Shown here one piece after another: positions 38,239 to 43,978 of a DNA stretch of 43,978 nt. Under the pieces are notes generated by a model. It did not search any database. It was not told where the DNA came from and worked only from the letters and a program-made list of their open reading frames with translations. Origin of the DNA: Candidatus Peribacteraceae bacterium. GTDB lineage: Bacteria > Patescibacteriota > Gracilibacteria > Peribacterales > Peribacteraceae. The stretch's first letter is position 1. Every line of letters starts with the position of its first letter. The stretch is from positions 1-43,978 of the forward strand of contig JAQVMB010000013.1 of the NCBI GenBank assembly GCA_028703835.1, given 5' to 3'. A program made the position numbers and the translations under genes.

Positions 38239-38266
38239 TTGGCAGAACGGTCTCCTCGATTATCCT
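38239..38266 (+). promoter_or_regulatory. Promoter of leader peptide 38276
   Basis: TTGGCA (38239-38244), 16-bp spacer, TATCCT (38261-38266), directly after the rmuC stop; 9 nt to ATG 38276. Confidence 0.6.
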
Positions 38267-38275
38267 GCCCGCGTC

Positions 38276-38344
38276 ATGCATCGCACGATCGTCAACATCG
38301 CCTGCCCTGAGCTCGTCGAAGGGGTCGTCCTCCTTGCCCCCTAG
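38276..38344 (+). CDS. Candidate leader peptide (branched-chain-rich), contains a REP
   Basis: A 22-codon leaderless frame, starting MHRTIVNI and ending ACPELVEGVVLLAP. The CPELVEG part is the translation of a REP A palindrome (38305-38323), as in dinB. A terminator follows 30 nt after the stop, and the next gene begins 19 nt after that. GCGCGGGAT (about 38346-38354) can pair with ATCCCCGCGC (38372-38381), overlapping the terminator arm. Val/Leu codons lie just before it. The arrangement matches the leuA attenuator, but the peptide composition is less extreme and the REP clouds the case. Confidence 0.45.
   Translation: MHRTIVNIACPELVEGVVLLAP
38305..38323. repeat. REP A palindrome
   Basis: CCCTGAGCTCGTCGAAGGG, the same core as in the dinB hairpin 1 at 26850-26868. 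Confidence 0.8.
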
Positions 38345-38373
38345 GGCGCGGGATTGCTGCTGACTCCTAGCAT

Positions 38374-38397
38374 CCCCGCGCGAAGCGGGGTTTTTGT
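38374..38397 (+). terminator. Intrinsic terminator / possible attenuator
   Basis: CCCCGC, loop GCGAA, GCGGGG, then TTTTTG. It ends rmuC or leader-peptide transcripts 19 nt before the next ATG. Confidence 0.9.
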
Positions 38398-38415
38398 TTC
38401 TCTCACCTTTCTCTC

Positions 38416-38820
38416 ATGGCCATCGCCGAACTGGACCCGCCAAGCACCTCAATCATTTCCGACGAGCAGAACCCGCCTCTCCATGAGGGAAGCACGCCCC
38501 CTTCGCCGGGTCCGCGTGAGAGCAAACCGTCTCCGAAGAGTGAAGAACGTTGGTACGCGCTTCCCAACGGTTCGGAAACAAACCGATTTTTCCGGCACCG
38601 ATTCTTCCGCATCATTCATGGCGACAACACCGCCGACTACGCCATGATGAGCAACGCTCCCGAAAAGAACCACAACACTTCCGGTACGCAGTTGCTGCTC
38701 GCGACGGGCATCAACAAGCGTCACGAACGATCCTGGACTTCTTTGACTTCAGAAAAAGGCATTGATCGCGCGCAGGGACGCCTGCTGGCGCGCTACCTCG
38801 CCATCATGCGGGAAAGATGA
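38416..38820 (+). CDS. Hypothetical protein, possibly attenuator-controlled
   Basis: A 134-aa hydrophilic protein starting MAIAELDPPSTSIISDEQNP. Residues 1-45 are Pro/Ser-rich and probably disordered. The middle is basic and aromatic (SETNRFFRHRFFRIIHGDNT), and the end is helical (RAQGRLLARYLAIMRER). No family recognised. There is no promoter between the terminator at 38374-38397 and its ATG, so expression seems to depend on readthrough. uvrD begins 35 nt downstream with its own -10 box. Confidence 0.6.
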   Translation: MAIAELDPPSTSIISDEQNPPLHEGSTPPSPGPRESKPSPKSEERWYALPNGSETNRFFRHRFFRIIHGDNTADYAMMSNAPEKNHNTSGTQLLLATGINKRHERSWTSLTSEKGIDRAQGRLLARYLAIMRER

Positions 38821-38841
38821 GACAGCGAAAGAGCCAGCCGC

Positions 38842-38847
38842 TAGAAT
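38842..38847 (+). promoter_or_regulatory. -10 box for leaderless uvrD
   Basis: TAGAAT ends 8 nt before ATG 38856; GAGACA (38819-38824) lies 17 bp upstream as a possible -35. Confidence 0.55.
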
Positions 38848-38855
38848 GGACGCCC

Positions 38856-41150
38856 ATGTCACGAAGCAATGCGAAGAAAACCGGCGCGGACCCCATCCTC
38901 GACGCACTCAACGAACCGCAGCGCGAAGCCGTCATCAACATGAAAGGCCCTTCGCTGATCCTCGCGGGCGCGGGCAGCGGAAAGACGAAGGCGCTGACGC
39001 ACCGCATCGCCTACATGATCAGCCGGGACGTGGAGCCGTGGCAGATCCTTGCCGTGACATTCACGAACAAAGCGGCGGCGGAAATGAAGGAGCGCATCAA
39101 GAACCTGCTGGAAATCACACAGGGGACGGAGAACGTGCCGTTCGGCGAGCGTGCGGGACGCATGCCCGTCATGGGCACGTTCCACTCCATCTGCGCGCGC
39201 ATCCTCCGTCGTGACATCGATAAGCTCGGCCGCGACCGCAACTTCATCATCTACGACACCGACGACCAGGAGAAACTGATGAAGGAAGTGCTGCGCGAGA
39301 TGCACATCGACGAGAAGGAACTGAAACCGCGCGCGGTGCTGGGTTATATCGGGCGCTTCAAGTCCGAAGCCATTTCGCCCAAAGCGGCGCAGCCGCAGGC
39401 GACGACGGCGCGCATGCACCACGTCATCACCGCCTACGTTCGCTACCAAAACGCCCTGAAAGCGGCCAACGCCCTCGACTTCGACGACATCATCCTGGAA
39501 ACAGTCCGTCTCTTCCAGGAAGTGCCCGCAGTCCTGGACCGCTACCAGGAGACCTGGCGCTTCCTGCACGTGGACGAGTACCAAGACACCAACCACGCGC
39601 AGTACCTCTTCATCTCGCTGCTCGCGCAGAAGTACCGCAACCTGTGCGTCATCGGCGACCCGGACCAGTCCATCTACGCCTTCCGCGGCGCGGACATCCG
39701 CAACATCATGGAATTCGAGCATGAGTATCCGGACGCCGTGCGCATCAAGCTGGAGCAGAACTACCGCTCCACGCAGGTCGTCCTCACGGCGGCCAACGGC
39801 GTGATCAAAGCCAACCCGAACCGCCCGGAGAAGGAGATGTGGAGCAGCCGCAAAGAAGGCCCGAACGTCATTATCCAGGAAGTGCGCGACGAGCGCGGCG
39901 AGGCTTCGGAAGCCGTGAAAGCGGCGGAACAGCTGAAATCGGAAGGCATCCCGTTCAACGAGCAGGTGATCCTGTACCGCACGAACGCGCAATCACGCCT
40001 CTTTGAAGAAGCCTGCATGCGCCGGGGCGTCCCCTACCGCATCGTCGGCGGGGTGAAGTTCTACGCGCGCAAGGAGGTGAAGGACGTGATGGCGTACCTG
40101 CACGTGTTCCTGAACCCCCTCGACACCGTCGCGCTGCTGCGCATCATCAACGTCCCTTCTCGCAAGATCGGGCAGACGAGCATCGGGCACCTGCAGGCAT
40201 ACGCATCGGCGCAGCGGACGTCACTGTGGAACACATTGAAAGCGACGGATGACATCCCGGAACTGAACGGCGGCGTGAAGGAGCGCATGAAGAACTTCTG
40301 CGCGCTCATCGAACGTTTCGCGGACATGACCCGGACGCACACCGTGTCGCTCCTGATGCAGCGCCTCCTCGAAGACGTCGGCATGGAACGCTGGCTCAAG
40401 GACGATTCGGAGGAGGGTGAAGACCGGTGGCAGAACGTGCAGGAACTCCTCTCCGTGACGCACAAGTACGACCACCTGGACCCGCTGACTTCCCTCACGA
40501 GCTTCCTCGAAGAAGTGGCCCTCGTCTCCGAGGTGGACAAGCTGACGGACGTGAAGGACGACGCCCTCACGCTCATGACGCTGCACCTCTGCAAAGGCCT
40601 GGAGTTCGAACACGTGATGGTGACCGGCTGCGAGGAAGGCATCTTTCCCCACGCCTCCAGCGCCTTCGAGAAGGAGCAGCTGGAAGAGGAACGCCGCCTG
40701 ATGTACGTGGGCATGACGCGTGCGAAAACGCACCTGCGACTCCTCCTGGCCCGCAGCCGCATGCTCTACGGCGAGACGCACACGAACGCCCCCAGCCGCT
40801 TCCTGGACGACCTGCCGCCGCAGGTGATCGAGCGACGCAGCGACGAACTCCTCTCGGCTTTCGCCTGGGCCACCGAGAGCGGCCGGATGAAGGCCGCGAC
40901 GATGACGTCGAAGGGGAAATGGAAGGTGGAACCGTACCGGCAGCAGGAGGTGGCGATCGAATTCAACCAGGACACCGTGGGCGAAGATGTGAACCAGGAC
41001 GCCTTCGGGGAGGGAACGCGTGTCTGCCACCCGGCCTTCGGCGAGGGGAAGATCGTCCGCAAGAGCGGCGACGTGGTGACGATCCTGTTCGATTCCGGGA
41101 AGCGCAAGGACTTCGCCCTCAGCATCGCGCCATTGACCATCGTGGGATGA
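38856..41150 (+). CDS. uvrD: UvrD/PcrA-type superfamily 1 DNA helicase
   Basis: A 764-aa 3'-5' helicase of repair and replication restart. Motifs in order: LNEPQREAVIN (Q-like), ILAGAGSGKT (Walker A, about residue 40), VTFTNKAAAEMKERI (Ia), VDEYQDTN (Walker B), VIGDPDQSIYAFRGAD (III), LEQNYRST (IV), LMTLHLCKGLEFEHVMVTGC (V; most relatives have TLHSAKGLEF), and RRLMYVGMTRAKTHL (VI). The C-terminal Tudor-like end (CHPAFGEGKIVRKSGDVVTI) is as in PcrA/UvrD. ATG 38856 is supported by the TAGAAT box 8 nt upstream; the longer frame from 38817 overlaps the previous gene. Confidence 0.95.
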   Translation: MSRSNAKKTGADPILDALNEPQREAVINMKGPSLILAGAGSGKTKALTHRIAYMISRDVEPWQILAVTFTNKAAAEMKERIKNLLEITQGTENVPFGERAGRMPVMGTFHSICARILRRDIDKLGRDRNFIIYDTDDQEKLMKEVLREMHIDEKELKPRAVLGYIGRFKSEAISPKAAQPQATTARMHHVITAYVRYQNALKAANALDFDDIILETVRLFQEVPAVLDRYQETWRFLHVDEYQDTNHAQYLFISLLAQKYRNLCVIGDPDQSIYAFRGADIRNIMEFEHEYPDAVRIKLEQNYRSTQVVLTAANGVIKANPNRPEKEMWSSRKEGPNVIIQEVRDERGEASEAVKAAEQLKSEGIPFNEQVILYRTNAQSRLFEEACMRRGVPYRIVGGVKFYARKEVKDVMAYLHVFLNPLDTVALLRIINVPSRKIGQTSIGHLQAYASAQRTSLWNTLKATDDIPELNGGVKERMKNFCALIERFADMTRTHTVSLLMQRLLEDVGMERWLKDDSEEGEDRWQNVQELLSVTHKYDHLDPLTSLTSFLEEVALVSEVDKLTDVKDDALTLMTLHLCKGLEFEHVMVTGCEEGIFPHASSAFEKEQLEEERRLMYVGMTRAKTHLRLLLARSRMLYGETHTNAPSRFLDDLPPQVIERRSDELLSAFAWATESGRMKAATMTSKGKWKVEPYRQQEVAIEFNQDTVGEDVNQDAFGEGTRVCHPAFGEGKIVRKSGDVVTILFDSGKRKDFALSIAPLTIVG

Positions 41151-41154
41151 ACGA

Positions 41155-41442
41155 TCAAAAGGTCATATCCCTGTCCTGCATACCCAGATCCACTTGGCTG
41201 GTGCGAAGGAGAACACTGAGACGCTCGACAGTCGTTTGCCGTTCCCGTTCCGGCAAAGCACGAATGATGCTCTCTGCAACGATCACATCCGTACGATAAC
41301 AACCCGCCAACGCAGGCCCCAACACTTTCACCCCCTCCGTCACATCGCGAGTGATACGACGCAACGCATCACCGAGCGAGAGGCGTGAAAGCGCGGACGG
41401 GCTGACCGGATTACCTTCTGAAGAATCGACGGGATGGGACAT
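41155..41442 (-). CDS. Small cassette protein G, unknown
   Basis: A 95-aa protein starting MSHPVDSSEGNPVSPSALSR. A short disordered N-terminus is followed by a helical domain (LGDALRRITRDVTEGVKVLG, then VAESIIRALPERERQTTVER). No family recognised. It is the last of seven consecutive minus-strand small genes and is convergent with uvrD, 4 nt from its stop. An in-frame upstream start at 41667 would overlap gene F and is rejected. Confidence 0.6.
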   Translation of the reverse strand: MSHPVDSSEGNPVSPSALSRLSLGDALRRITRDVTEGVKVLGPALAGCYRTDVIVAESIIRALPERERQTTVERLSVLLRTSQVDLGMQDRDMTF

Positions 41443-41458
41443 GTCAGGGGAGGAAAAA

Positions 41459-41767
41459 TCAGGAGAGAATTTGCTGCTGCCGGACTCGCACAACGTCGGC
41501 CATGGCGGCGCGCACGTCGTCTTTGTCGCCTTCGAGTAGCCGGTACGCATCCAAGGCAAACGCAAGGTCGCCGGTCCTTGGCAACCGCATGGCCGCATTG
41601 AGATCGGGAGGCATGACGCCCTCGGAACGTTCGACGATCTGCAGAAGGGCCCCGTGAAATGCATCATTGGTCATCGCCGTGGCCGGAGCGGCAGCCGCAG
41701 ATGCGGCAGAATCGAGCACGACGCTTTCGGGAATGGCCGAAGCTTGTTCAGCAGGAACGGAGGACAT
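41459..41767 (-). CDS. Small cassette protein F, unknown
   Basis: A 102-aa protein starting MSSVPAEQASAIPESVVLDS. The first 30 residues are Ala/Ser-rich, and the rest is helical (TNDAFHGALLQIVERSEG, FALDAYRLLEGDKDDVRAAM). The upstream sequence is T/C-rich without a Shine-Dalgarno sequence. It starts 30 nt after gene E ends and stops 16 nt before gene G begins, so it is probably in one operon with them. Confidence 0.6.
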   Translation of the reverse strand: MSSVPAEQASAIPESVVLDSAASAAAAPATAMTNDAFHGALLQIVERSEGVMPPDLNAAMRLPRTGDLAFALDAYRLLEGDKDDVRAAMADVVRVRQQQILS

Positions 41768-41797
41768 GGGAAAGATGAGAAAAAAATCAAAAGAACA

Positions 41798-42127
41798 TCA
41801 GGATCTGTCGCCCGGTTTCGGGCCGCGGAAGAACACTTGCCGCAGCTGGAAACGGAGATCGTGCATGGCATGGATCGCCTGCACGCGGTCGGACGGCTCC
41901 AGGTCGCGAAGGCCGTCCAGGACGGCGGGAGCATCCGCGGAACCGTTGAGACCGAGCAAGCGATGCAGTTGTGCCGTCATCGGCTGGCCTGCCTCACGGA
42001 GCGTCAACGCGAGCGCCTCGGCTTCGCGGGCAAGGAACGTTTCATCATCGACGGAATGGCCGCCAACCGTCCGTTCTCCGGAGGATGCGGAAGCGTTTTC
42101 GACGAGAGAGAATGATGCGGTGGACAT
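41798..42127 (-). CDS. Small cassette protein E, unknown
   Basis: A 109-aa protein starting MSTASFSLVENASASSGERT. After a polar N-terminus come several amphipathic helices (FLAREAEALALTLREAGQPM, APAVLDGLRDLEPSDRVQAI). A repeated theme of this cassette is a polar 20-30 residue tail followed by a domain of about 70 residues with Leu-rich helices. No family recognised. It starts 20 nt after gene D ends. Confidence 0.6.
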   Translation of the reverse strand: MSTASFSLVENASASSGERTVGGHSVDDETFLAREAEALALTLREAGQPMTAQLHRLLGLNGSADAPAVLDGLRDLEPSDRVQAIHAMHDLRFQLRQVFFRGPKPGDRS

Positions 42128-42147
42128 GGGAATGGGGGGGAAAGAAA

Positions 42148-42414
42148 TCAGGAAGGGACGATATCGCGGGGCGCGAGCGTCGGGTTGGCCGCGGCGGGGA
42201 ACAGGTTGCGGACGTTCAGGAGCGCGGACGTGGACAGCGTTTCCAATTGCGCGCGGCAGGAATCGGCGTCCGTGACGGGCAAGGGAACACCCGGCATGTG
42301 GAGCACCGCGCCCCGTTCGCGCAGGGAGATGGTGACGTACGCCAGCGTCTGATCGATGAGAGCGTTGCGCGCTTCCATGACGGAAGCGATGTCGGAAGGA
42401 CCAGGTGTTTCCAT
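42148..42414 (-). CDS. Small cassette protein D, unknown
   Basis: An 88-aa protein starting METPGPSDIASVMEARNALI. It is mainly helical with a short strand-like part (LAYVTISLRERGAVLHMPGV). No family recognised. It starts 19 nt after gene C ends. The upstream C/T-rich sequence lacks a Shine-Dalgarno sequence, as for the whole cassette. Confidence 0.6.
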   Translation of the reverse strand: METPGPSDIASVMEARNALIDQTLAYVTISLRERGAVLHMPGVPLPVTDADSCRAQLETLSTSALLNVRNLFPAAANPTLAPRDIVPS

Positions 42415-42433
42415 GATAAAAATGGGGTAAGAA

Positions 42434-42781
42434 TTAAGGACGTTGAAAGGCGGCATTGGCGCGGATGACGGCAATGAGGACACCGCGGCGATCCTCGACA
42501 GCGAGTGACAACAGGGCATGTTCCATCGCGGGCGCCGTCCAGTGCCGGGCATCGAGCCCGAGAGGAAGCGCGATCGTGTCGGAGAGAGGACATTCTTCCA
42601 TCACGCATCCGTGGAGAAGCGCGCGCACCGCATCGGAAATGAAAGAAACATTCTCGACGAACTGTCTCATGAAGTACTCCTCCGCCTCCTGTTCTTCGAG
42701 AACGGGAAGGCGTCCCGGTCGGGAAAGCGGGACATCCGGAACGACGGAGCCGACGGGCGGTTCTTCGATGGCGGAAATCAT
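42434..42781 (-). CDS. Small cassette protein C, attenuator-controlled, unknown
   Basis: A 115-aa protein starting MISAIEEPPVGSVVPDVPLS. A Pro-rich N-terminus is followed by acidic and hydrophobic helices (EEQEAEEYFMRQFVENVSFI, APAMEHALLSLAVEDRRGVL). ATG 42781 was chosen because the next in-frame ATG upstream (42802) lies in the T-run of the terminator at 42803-42831. No promoter lies between that terminator and the gene. It is the first gene of the stretch C-D-E-F-G under the Phe/Tyr leader peptide at 42854-42934. Function unknown. Confidence 0.6.
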   Translation of the reverse strand: MISAIEEPPVGSVVPDVPLSRPGRLPVLEEQEAEEYFMRQFVENVSFISDAVRALLHGCVMEECPLSDTIALPLGLDARHWTAPAMEHALLSLAVEDRRGVLIAVIRANAAFQRP

Positions 42782-42802
42782 GGGAGAAGAGGGGAAATGC
42801 AT

Positions 42803-42831
42803 ACAAAAACGCCTTCCGGTCGGGGGAAGGC
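42803..42831 (-). terminator. Attenuator terminator before gene C
   Basis: Minus strand: GCCTTCC, loop CCCGACC, GGAAGGC, then GTTTTTG. A perfect 7-bp GC-rich stem 23 nt after the leader-peptide stop and about 22 nt before ATG 42781. Confidence 0.9.
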
Positions 42832-42853
42832 TCCTGTGCGATCAGATGTCGGT

Positions 42854-42934
42854 CTACTTCTGATACGACGGCTCCTTCCCCGCGCTAAACGCGAAGTAAT
42901 AGAAGCCGAAGGAGGAGGATGGGCGCAAAGCCAT
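42854..42934 (-). CDS. Phe/Tyr-rich leader peptide 2
   Basis: A 26-codon frame containing SSSFGFYYFAFSAGK: four Phe and two Tyr codons within residues 9-16. It starts 10 nt after TACAAT. Right after the aromatic codons, GGGGAAGG (complement of 42874-42881) is perfectly complementary to CCTTCCCC (complement of 42823-42830), which includes the terminator 5' arm. A ribosome stalled at Phe/Tyr codons would leave it free to form an antiterminator. The geometry is the same as at leuL-leuA, which argues that this is amino-acid attenuation and not a random small ORF. Confidence 0.75.
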   Translation of the reverse strand: MALRPSSSFGFYYFAFSAGKEPSYQK

Positions 42935-42944
42935 GAGAGACCGC

Positions 42945-42972
42945 ATTGTACTCAATCGGAACCGTTCGTCAA
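42945..42972 (-). promoter_or_regulatory. Promoter of leader peptide 2
   Basis: TTGACG (42967-42972), 16-bp spacer, TACAAT (42945-42950). The -35 lies in the last codons of gene B. Confidence 0.75.
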
Positions 42973-43221
42973 CCGAAACGGCCAGCTCTTCGGATCCTGC
43001 ACGCCCATATGCTTTCCCAGCCGTTCCCGGACAGCCGCGCAAATGGCCCGCACAACCGTGGGCCGCATGCGGCGCGTGCCGTTCACGAAGAGAATGCGTT
43101 CCACCTCCTGTAACGTATCCACTTGCCGGTCTTGCAATCTTAAACCAGGCAAAAGATGGGACACGGCATCCTGCAAATCAGGAAGATAATACGTGGGAAC
43201 ATCGGGAGCATCGGATTCCAT
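42952..43221 (-). CDS. Small cassette protein B, attenuator-controlled, unknown
   Basis: An 89-aa protein starting MESDAPDVPTYYLPDLQDAV. A short acidic N-terminus precedes helices (LQDRQVDTLQEVERILFVNG, PTVVRAICAAVRERLGKHMG). No family recognised. No promoter is visible between the terminator at 43244-43271 and the ATG, so it depends on readthrough from the leader peptide 1 promoter. The next promoter (for leader 2) begins inside its final codons. Confidence 0.6.
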   Translation of the reverse strand: MESDAPDVPTYYLPDLQDAVSHLLPGLRLQDRQVDTLQEVERILFVNGTRRMRPTVVRAICAAVRERLGKHMGVQDPKSWPFRLTNGSD

Positions 43222-43243
43222 GATGGGAAAAAGGGAAACAAAC

Positions 43244-43271
43244 AAAAACGCCTCCGCTTCTGGGGGAGGTG
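43244..43271 (-). terminator. Attenuator terminator before gene B
   Basis: Minus strand: CACCTCC, loop CCCAGAAGC, GGAGGCG, then TTTTTG. One A-C mismatch in a 7-bp stem. It is 22 nt before ATG 43221. Confidence 0.72.
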
Positions 43272-43292
43272 CCATACGTGAGGAGTGTCAGA

Positions 43293-43364
43293 TCACGCGT
43301 AGGACGCCGCCCCCTTCGTAAAGAAGGAAGCAAAGGCGCCGGCAAACGCGCGGGACAGGGACAT
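43293..43364 (-). CDS. Phe-rich leader peptide 1
   Basis: A 23-codon leaderless frame beginning MSLSRAFAGAFASFFTKG and ending ASYA. Four Phe codons (7, 11, 14, 15) precede GGGGGCGG (complement of 43307-43314), which can pair with CCTCCCCC (complement of 43262-43269, one mismatch) in the terminator 5' arm. It starts 8 nt after TACACT. Layout and spacing match leader peptide 2 and leuL. The peptide itself resembles leader 2 in its late S-Y residues, which may reflect common origin. Confidence 0.72.
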   Translation of the reverse strand: MSLSRAFAGAFASFFTKGAASYA

Positions 43365-43372
43365 GTGCGCGA

Positions 43373-43400
43373 AGTGTATACCTGACGTTGTCGGGGTCAA
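43373..43400 (-). promoter_or_regulatory. Promoter of leader peptide 1
   Basis: TTGACC (43395-43400), 16-bp spacer, TACACT (43373-43378). It overlaps the gene A stop codon. Confidence 0.75.
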
Positions 43401-43795
43401 GAAATGGCCTCAACACTCTCCATGCCGGATGCCCTCCGGCTCTGATAATTGGCCAAGTGGGCATCGAGAACCGATCCGCCGTTCACCTGTCGCAGCGCCT
43501 CGTTCACCGCCTCTTCCACCCTGCCGCGCACGCGTTTGTGGAAACCCTCGATCCATATCGTCCTGAACCGGTCAGGATCGTCCACTGCTTCCACCAGCAA
43601 CGTGATATCCGCGCCCCGGACTGCCGGAGAACGGCCGGCCGCCAGCAATCGCCGCAATTTCCCGCGCATCTGATCGCCCCTCGCTGACAATTGCTCCAAC
43701 GCCTGTTTGCCAGATACGTCCGTCGACAGGATTGCCCTTGCATCGTCTCCAGCGCTTTCGCCTTCCGGAAAGCGTGCTTGATCAAGTGTATTCAT
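43397..43795 (-). CDS. Small cassette protein A, unknown
   Basis: A 132-aa protein starting MNTLDQARFPEGESAGDDAR. It is helical and basic in the middle (LSARGDQMRGKLRRLLAAGR, HKRVRGRVEEAVNEALRQVN). No family recognised. ATG 43795 was preferred to 43819, which abuts the -10 box (TTGTTT-17-TATACC, 43820-43848) and could not be in the transcript. It is the first gene of the cassette and has a conventional short leader. Confidence 0.6.
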   Translation of the reverse strand: MNTLDQARFPEGESAGDDARAILSTDVSGKQALEQLSARGDQMRGKLRRLLAAGRSPAVRGADITLLVEAVDDPDRFRTIWIEGFHKRVRGRVEEAVNEALRQVNGGSVLDAHLANYQSRRASGMESVEAIS

Positions 43796-43819
43796 AAAAT
43801 GGTTGTGAACAGGTGACAT

Positions 43820-43848
43820 GGTATATGGCTTATTGACGCTTAAAACAA
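43820..43848 (-). promoter_or_regulatory. Promoter of cassette gene A
   Basis: TTGTTT (43843-43848), 17-bp spacer, TATACC (43820-43825). Confidence 0.5.
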
Positions 43849-43869
43849 TAACAAGGGGAATATATAGAA

Positions 43870-43952
43870 TCTGCCACCAACGACTGACGTTTTCTCTCTT
43901 TGAGAAGCCATAAACCTAGAGTGTTTGGCGAATATTTACTTTCTGCCACCAA
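43870..43952. repeat. Direct repeat TCTGCCACCAA
   Basis: TCTGCCACCAA occurs at 43870-43880 and 43942-43952 in the intergenic region between the cassette and the next plus-strand gene. A TAGAGT box (43917-43922) lies between them. Confidence 0.6.
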
Positions 43953-43957
43953 ACACC

Positions 43958-43978
43958 ATGGCTTCTACTCCCGTTTGC
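43958..43978 (+). CDS. Start of a plus-strand gene cut by the window edge
   Basis: ATG at 43958 followed by seven open codons (MASTPVC). It is divergent from the small-protein cassette. Too short to identify. Confidence 0.35.

Noticed and set aside
42854-43042. Longer 62-codon version of leader peptide 2
   Set aside because: The upstream codons include the -35 and -10 boxes and overlap gene B. Only the part from ATG 42934 lies in the predicted transcript.

Overview
The window is gene-dense and fairly GC-rich, uses UGA as an ordinary stop codon and carries many small proteins without recognisable homologues. The gene set (archaeal-type PurP ligase, lone LeuA, Trp-repressor-like regulator, RmuC, LexA with a Y-family polymerase, CxxC small proteins) fits a chromosome of the candidate phyla radiation, most likely the Peregrinibacteria/Peribacteria lineage. 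The taxon is inferred from gene content and style. No rRNA is present to prove it.

Layout: 1-84 is the truncated start of an IS1595-like transposase. 199-3610 (minus) holds purP, a small secreted protein and leuA. 3637-3793 is a classical leucine attenuator for leuA. 3921-3995 is tRNA-Cys. 4162-9653 has an AT-richer orphan, a lipoprotein, a large Ig/FN3 surface protein and a PfkB kinase. 9790-17823 has a TPR protein, a probable giant structured RNA (minus, about 11217-11974), secF, trigger factor and a RelA-type synthetase. 17907-20587 has dtd, rplJ-rplL and a zinc protein. 20797-25596 is mostly membrane and cell-envelope genes. 25709-30444 is lexA, a Y-family polymerase and valS. 30497-31600 has no convincing protein gene and holds two tandem structured RNAs, a small RNA and palindromic repeats. 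31717-36913 has small genes, another structured intergenic region, pnp, a TrpR-like gene and rpsO. 37122-41150 is rmuC, an orphan gene and uvrD/pcrA. 41155-43795 is a minus-strand cassette of seven small, mostly helical unknown proteins, with two Phe/Tyr-rich attenuators.

Two expression themes run through the window. First, clear Shine-Dalgarno sequences are almost absent, and good -10 boxes lie 6-10 nt from many start codons, implying leaderless mRNAs. Second, one regulatory design recurs: sigma70-type promoter, leaderless 22-26 codon peptide, intrinsic terminator, then a gene about 20-45 nt later. At leuA the peptide has eight Leu codons, and a pairing between the end of the peptide and the terminator arm explains ribosome-stalling control. 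The same logic with Phe or Phe/Tyr codons precedes two genes of the unknown small-protein cassette, suggesting aromatic amino-acid control of an undescribed system.

The genome is also rich in repeats: heptamer and nonamer tandem repeats between genes, with two in-frame heptamer tracts inside valS, and palindromic REP-like elements, including an 82-bp double hairpin read in frame inside the Y-family polymerase gene.
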